Of a stretch of DNA of 64,000 bases, positions 61,738-64,000 are shown piece by piece. This stretch comes from Haematobia irritans (taxonomy: Eukaryota; Arthropoda; Insecta; Diptera; Muscidae). Numbering within the stretch: the first letter of the stretch is position 1; every line of letters begins with the position of its first letter. Both the position numbers and the translations under genes were made by a program. The stretch covers positions 225,184,537 through 225,248,536 of the forward strand of contig NC_134397.1 in NCBI RefSeq assembly GCF_050003625.1. Direction: 5' to 3'. Under the pieces are notes generated by a model. The model made no database searches. It worked only from the letters and a program-made list of their open reading frames with translations, and was not told the origin of the DNA.

Positions 61738-63781
61738 TATTCCCTCCACAATAGCATTAACTTTGTCATTCCGTTTGTAACACATCGAAATATTGCTCTA
61801 AGACCCCATAAAGTATATATACATATTCTGAATTCTAACTTCCGAACGAAACAAGCTATCGACTTGAAACTTGGCACAAGTAGTTGTTATTAATGTAGGT
61901 CAAATGGTATTGCAAATGGGCCATATCGGTCCACTTTTACGTATAGCCCCCATATAAACCCCGATCCCCCGATTTGGCTTGCGGATCCCCTACGACAAGC
62001 AAATTTCACCCGATCCGGCTGAAATTTGGTACGTAGTGTTAGTATATGGTCTCTAACAACCATGCAAAAATTGGTCCCCATCGGTCCATAATTATATATA
62101 GCGCCTATATAAACCGATCCCCAGATTTGGCTTGCGGAGCCTCTAAGAGAAGCTAATTTCATCCGATCTGGCTGAAATTTGGTACATGGTGTAAGTACAT
62201 GGTCTTGAATAACTGTGCAAAAATGGGTCAACATCGGTCCATAATTATATAGCCCCCATATAAACCGATCCCCCGACTTGGCTTGCGGAGCCTCTAAGAG
62301 AAGCAAATTTCATCCAATCCGGCTGAAATTTGGTACGTGGTGTTAGTATATGGTCTCCAACAACCATGCCAGAATTGGTCCACATCGGTCCATAATTATA
62401 TATAGCCCCAATATAAACCGATCCCCAGATTTGACCTCCGGACCCTCTTAGAGGACCAAAATTCATTCGATCCGGTTGAAATTTGGTACGTGGTGTTAGT
62501 ATATGGACACTAACAACCATGCAAAAATTGGTCTATATCGGTCCATAATTATATATAGCCCCCATATAAACCGATCCCCAGATTCGACCCCCGGAGCCTC
62601 TTGCAGGAGCAAAATTTATCCGATCCGGTTGAAATTTGGTACGTAGTGTTAGCATATGGTCTCTAATAACCATGCAAGAATTGGTCCATATCGGTCCATA
62701 ATTATATATAGCCCCCATATAAACCGATCCCCAGATTTGTCCTCACGAACCAAGAGGTGGAGCAAAATTCATCCGATTCGGTTGAAATTTGGAACGTGGT
62801 GTTAGTATGTGGTCTCTAACAAACACACAAGAATTGTTCCATATCGCTCCATAATTATATATATTACCCCCATATAAACCGTTCCCCAGATTTGATCTCA
62901 GGAGCCTCTTGGAGAAGCAAAATTCATCCGATCCGGTTGAAATTTGCAACGTGGTGTTAGTAACATATATGGCCGCTAATAACCATGCCAAAATTGGTCC
63001 ATATAGGTCTATAGTTATATATAGCCGATCCCCAATCAGACAAAAATTGGTCCATATCGGTTCATAATCATGGTTGCCACTCGAGCCAAAAATAATCTAC
63101 CAAAATTTTATTTCTATAGAAAATTTTGACAAAATGTTATTTTTATGGAAAACTTTGTCAAAATCGTATTCCTATTAAAAATTTTGTCAAATTTTATTTC
63201 TATCGAAAATTTTGGCAAAATTTTATTTCTATAGAAAATGTTCTCAAAATTTTTATTCTATTGAAAATTTTGTCAAAATTTTATTTTTATTGAAAATTTT
63301 GTCGAAATGTTATTTCTATAGAAAATTTTGTCAAAATTTTATTTCTATAGAAAGTTTTGTCAAAATTTTATTTCTATAGAAAATTTTGACACAATTTTAT
63401 TTCTATAGAAAATTTTGTTAAAATTTTATTTCTATAGAAAATTTTGTTAAAATTTTACTTCTATAGAAAATGTTGTCAAAATTTATTTTGTCAGAATTTT
63501 ATTTCTATAAAAACTTTTATCAAAATTTTATTTCTATAGAAAATTTTGTCAAACTTAGTTTTATACGTATTTAATCGGCCTTTTTTGGTTTAATATATAC
63601 CACATATGGACTACCTTGCAATTTAGAAGACGGTTTTAGGAAGTTTTAAGATACCTTGTCATCGGCAAGTGATACCGCAACCCAAGTAATTCGATTGTGA
63701 AGGACAGTCTTCAGTAGAAGTTTCTACGCAATGCATGGTGGAGGGGACATAAGCTTCGGCCTGGCCGAACGTATATACTTG
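61738..63781 (-). mobile_element. Helentron/DINE-1-like element, family C, reverse orientation, GTCY block deleted
   Basis: Starts TTCCCTCCACAATAGCATTAAC, then CATTCCGTTTGTAACACATC. The microsatellite is missing: TATTCTGAATTCTAACTTCCG joins directly. 153-bp units follow, then a TTCTATAGAA array (63100-63550), and the end TGGTGGAGGGGACATAAG, TTCGGCCTGGCCGAA and GTATATACTTG. Confidence 0.75.
63100..63550 (-). repeat. About 29-bp AT-rich array inside family C
   Basis: TTTTATTTCTATAGAAAATTTTGTCAAAA units, about 15 copies, in the same relative place as at 57690-58170. Confidence 0.9.
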
Positions 63782-64000
63782 TTTTTTTTTTTTTATTAAG
63801 AAAATATTTTTTACTTTCAAGGATCCCTTATAATTTGAAATTTTTAACTGACATTTATTAGTTCATTCATATCTTTTTTGATATATCGCAAAACGAGTAC
63901 GGACATGTGATAAATGCGATAAGTATCTTATTTTTAAAGTTAAAGAGCCTAGATTCAAAGCTATACAGTTCTCAAAAAGATGTATTTATTTTAATGAAGT
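63782..64000. other. Window edge, nothing recognised
   Basis: A T run followed by AT-rich sequence with no repeat or ORF that I can assign. Confidence 0.4.

Overview
This window is an AT-rich piece of an insect genome, most likely a higher (calyptrate, muscid-like) fly. It has GT-AG introns, a Drosophila-style homeobox gene rich in poly-Q, poly-H and poly-A, a tRNA-derived SINE ending in CCTAACCTAACC, and many DINE-1/Helentron-like elements with GTCY microsatellites. No feature suggests a prokaryotic or viral origin. The species assignment is an inference from repeat style.

The only host protein gene I can support is Hmx (H6-like/Nkx5 homeobox), on the minus strand. It has three coding exons: exon 1 at 55368-54524, exon 2 at 23282-23173 and exon 3 at 16366-15570. 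They are joined by introns of about 31.2 kb and 6.8 kb with consistent splice sites and phases. The spliced frame is 583 codons, with an eh1-like motif in exon 1, a Trp/Pro-rich conserved block in exon 2 and the homeodomain (residues 457-516) in exon 3. After the TAG at 15572-15570 the same frame stays open for another 226 codons to a TAA at 14889. That stretch has coding-like composition and is a candidate stop-codon readthrough extension.

Layout. 1-13.6 kb lies downstream of Hmx and is built of nested transposable elements, a LINE remnant whose reverse-transcriptase segment is tandemly triplicated, two Helentron-like elements and long arrays of an about 29-bp AT-rich repeat. 13.6-16.4 kb holds the Hmx 3' region and homeobox exon. 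16.4-23.2 kb is intron 2, with a higher-order tandem array at 20.5-22.9 kb. 23.3-54.5 kb is intron 1, with long single-copy-looking tracts and insertions: mariner transposase remnants, SINEs, paired-tRNA-like composite elements, palindromic MITEs and Helentron-like elements. 54.5-57.2 kb holds exon 1, the 5' UTR and promoter region. 57.3-64.0 kb is upstream and consists mainly of three large Helentron-like elements, one inside a TA-flanked inverted-repeat element.

Three divergent Helentron-like families here (called A, B and C) all carry tandem units of exactly 153 bp, and the units look homologous. Many long ORFs in the window are by-products of that 3n period and should not be annotated as genes.
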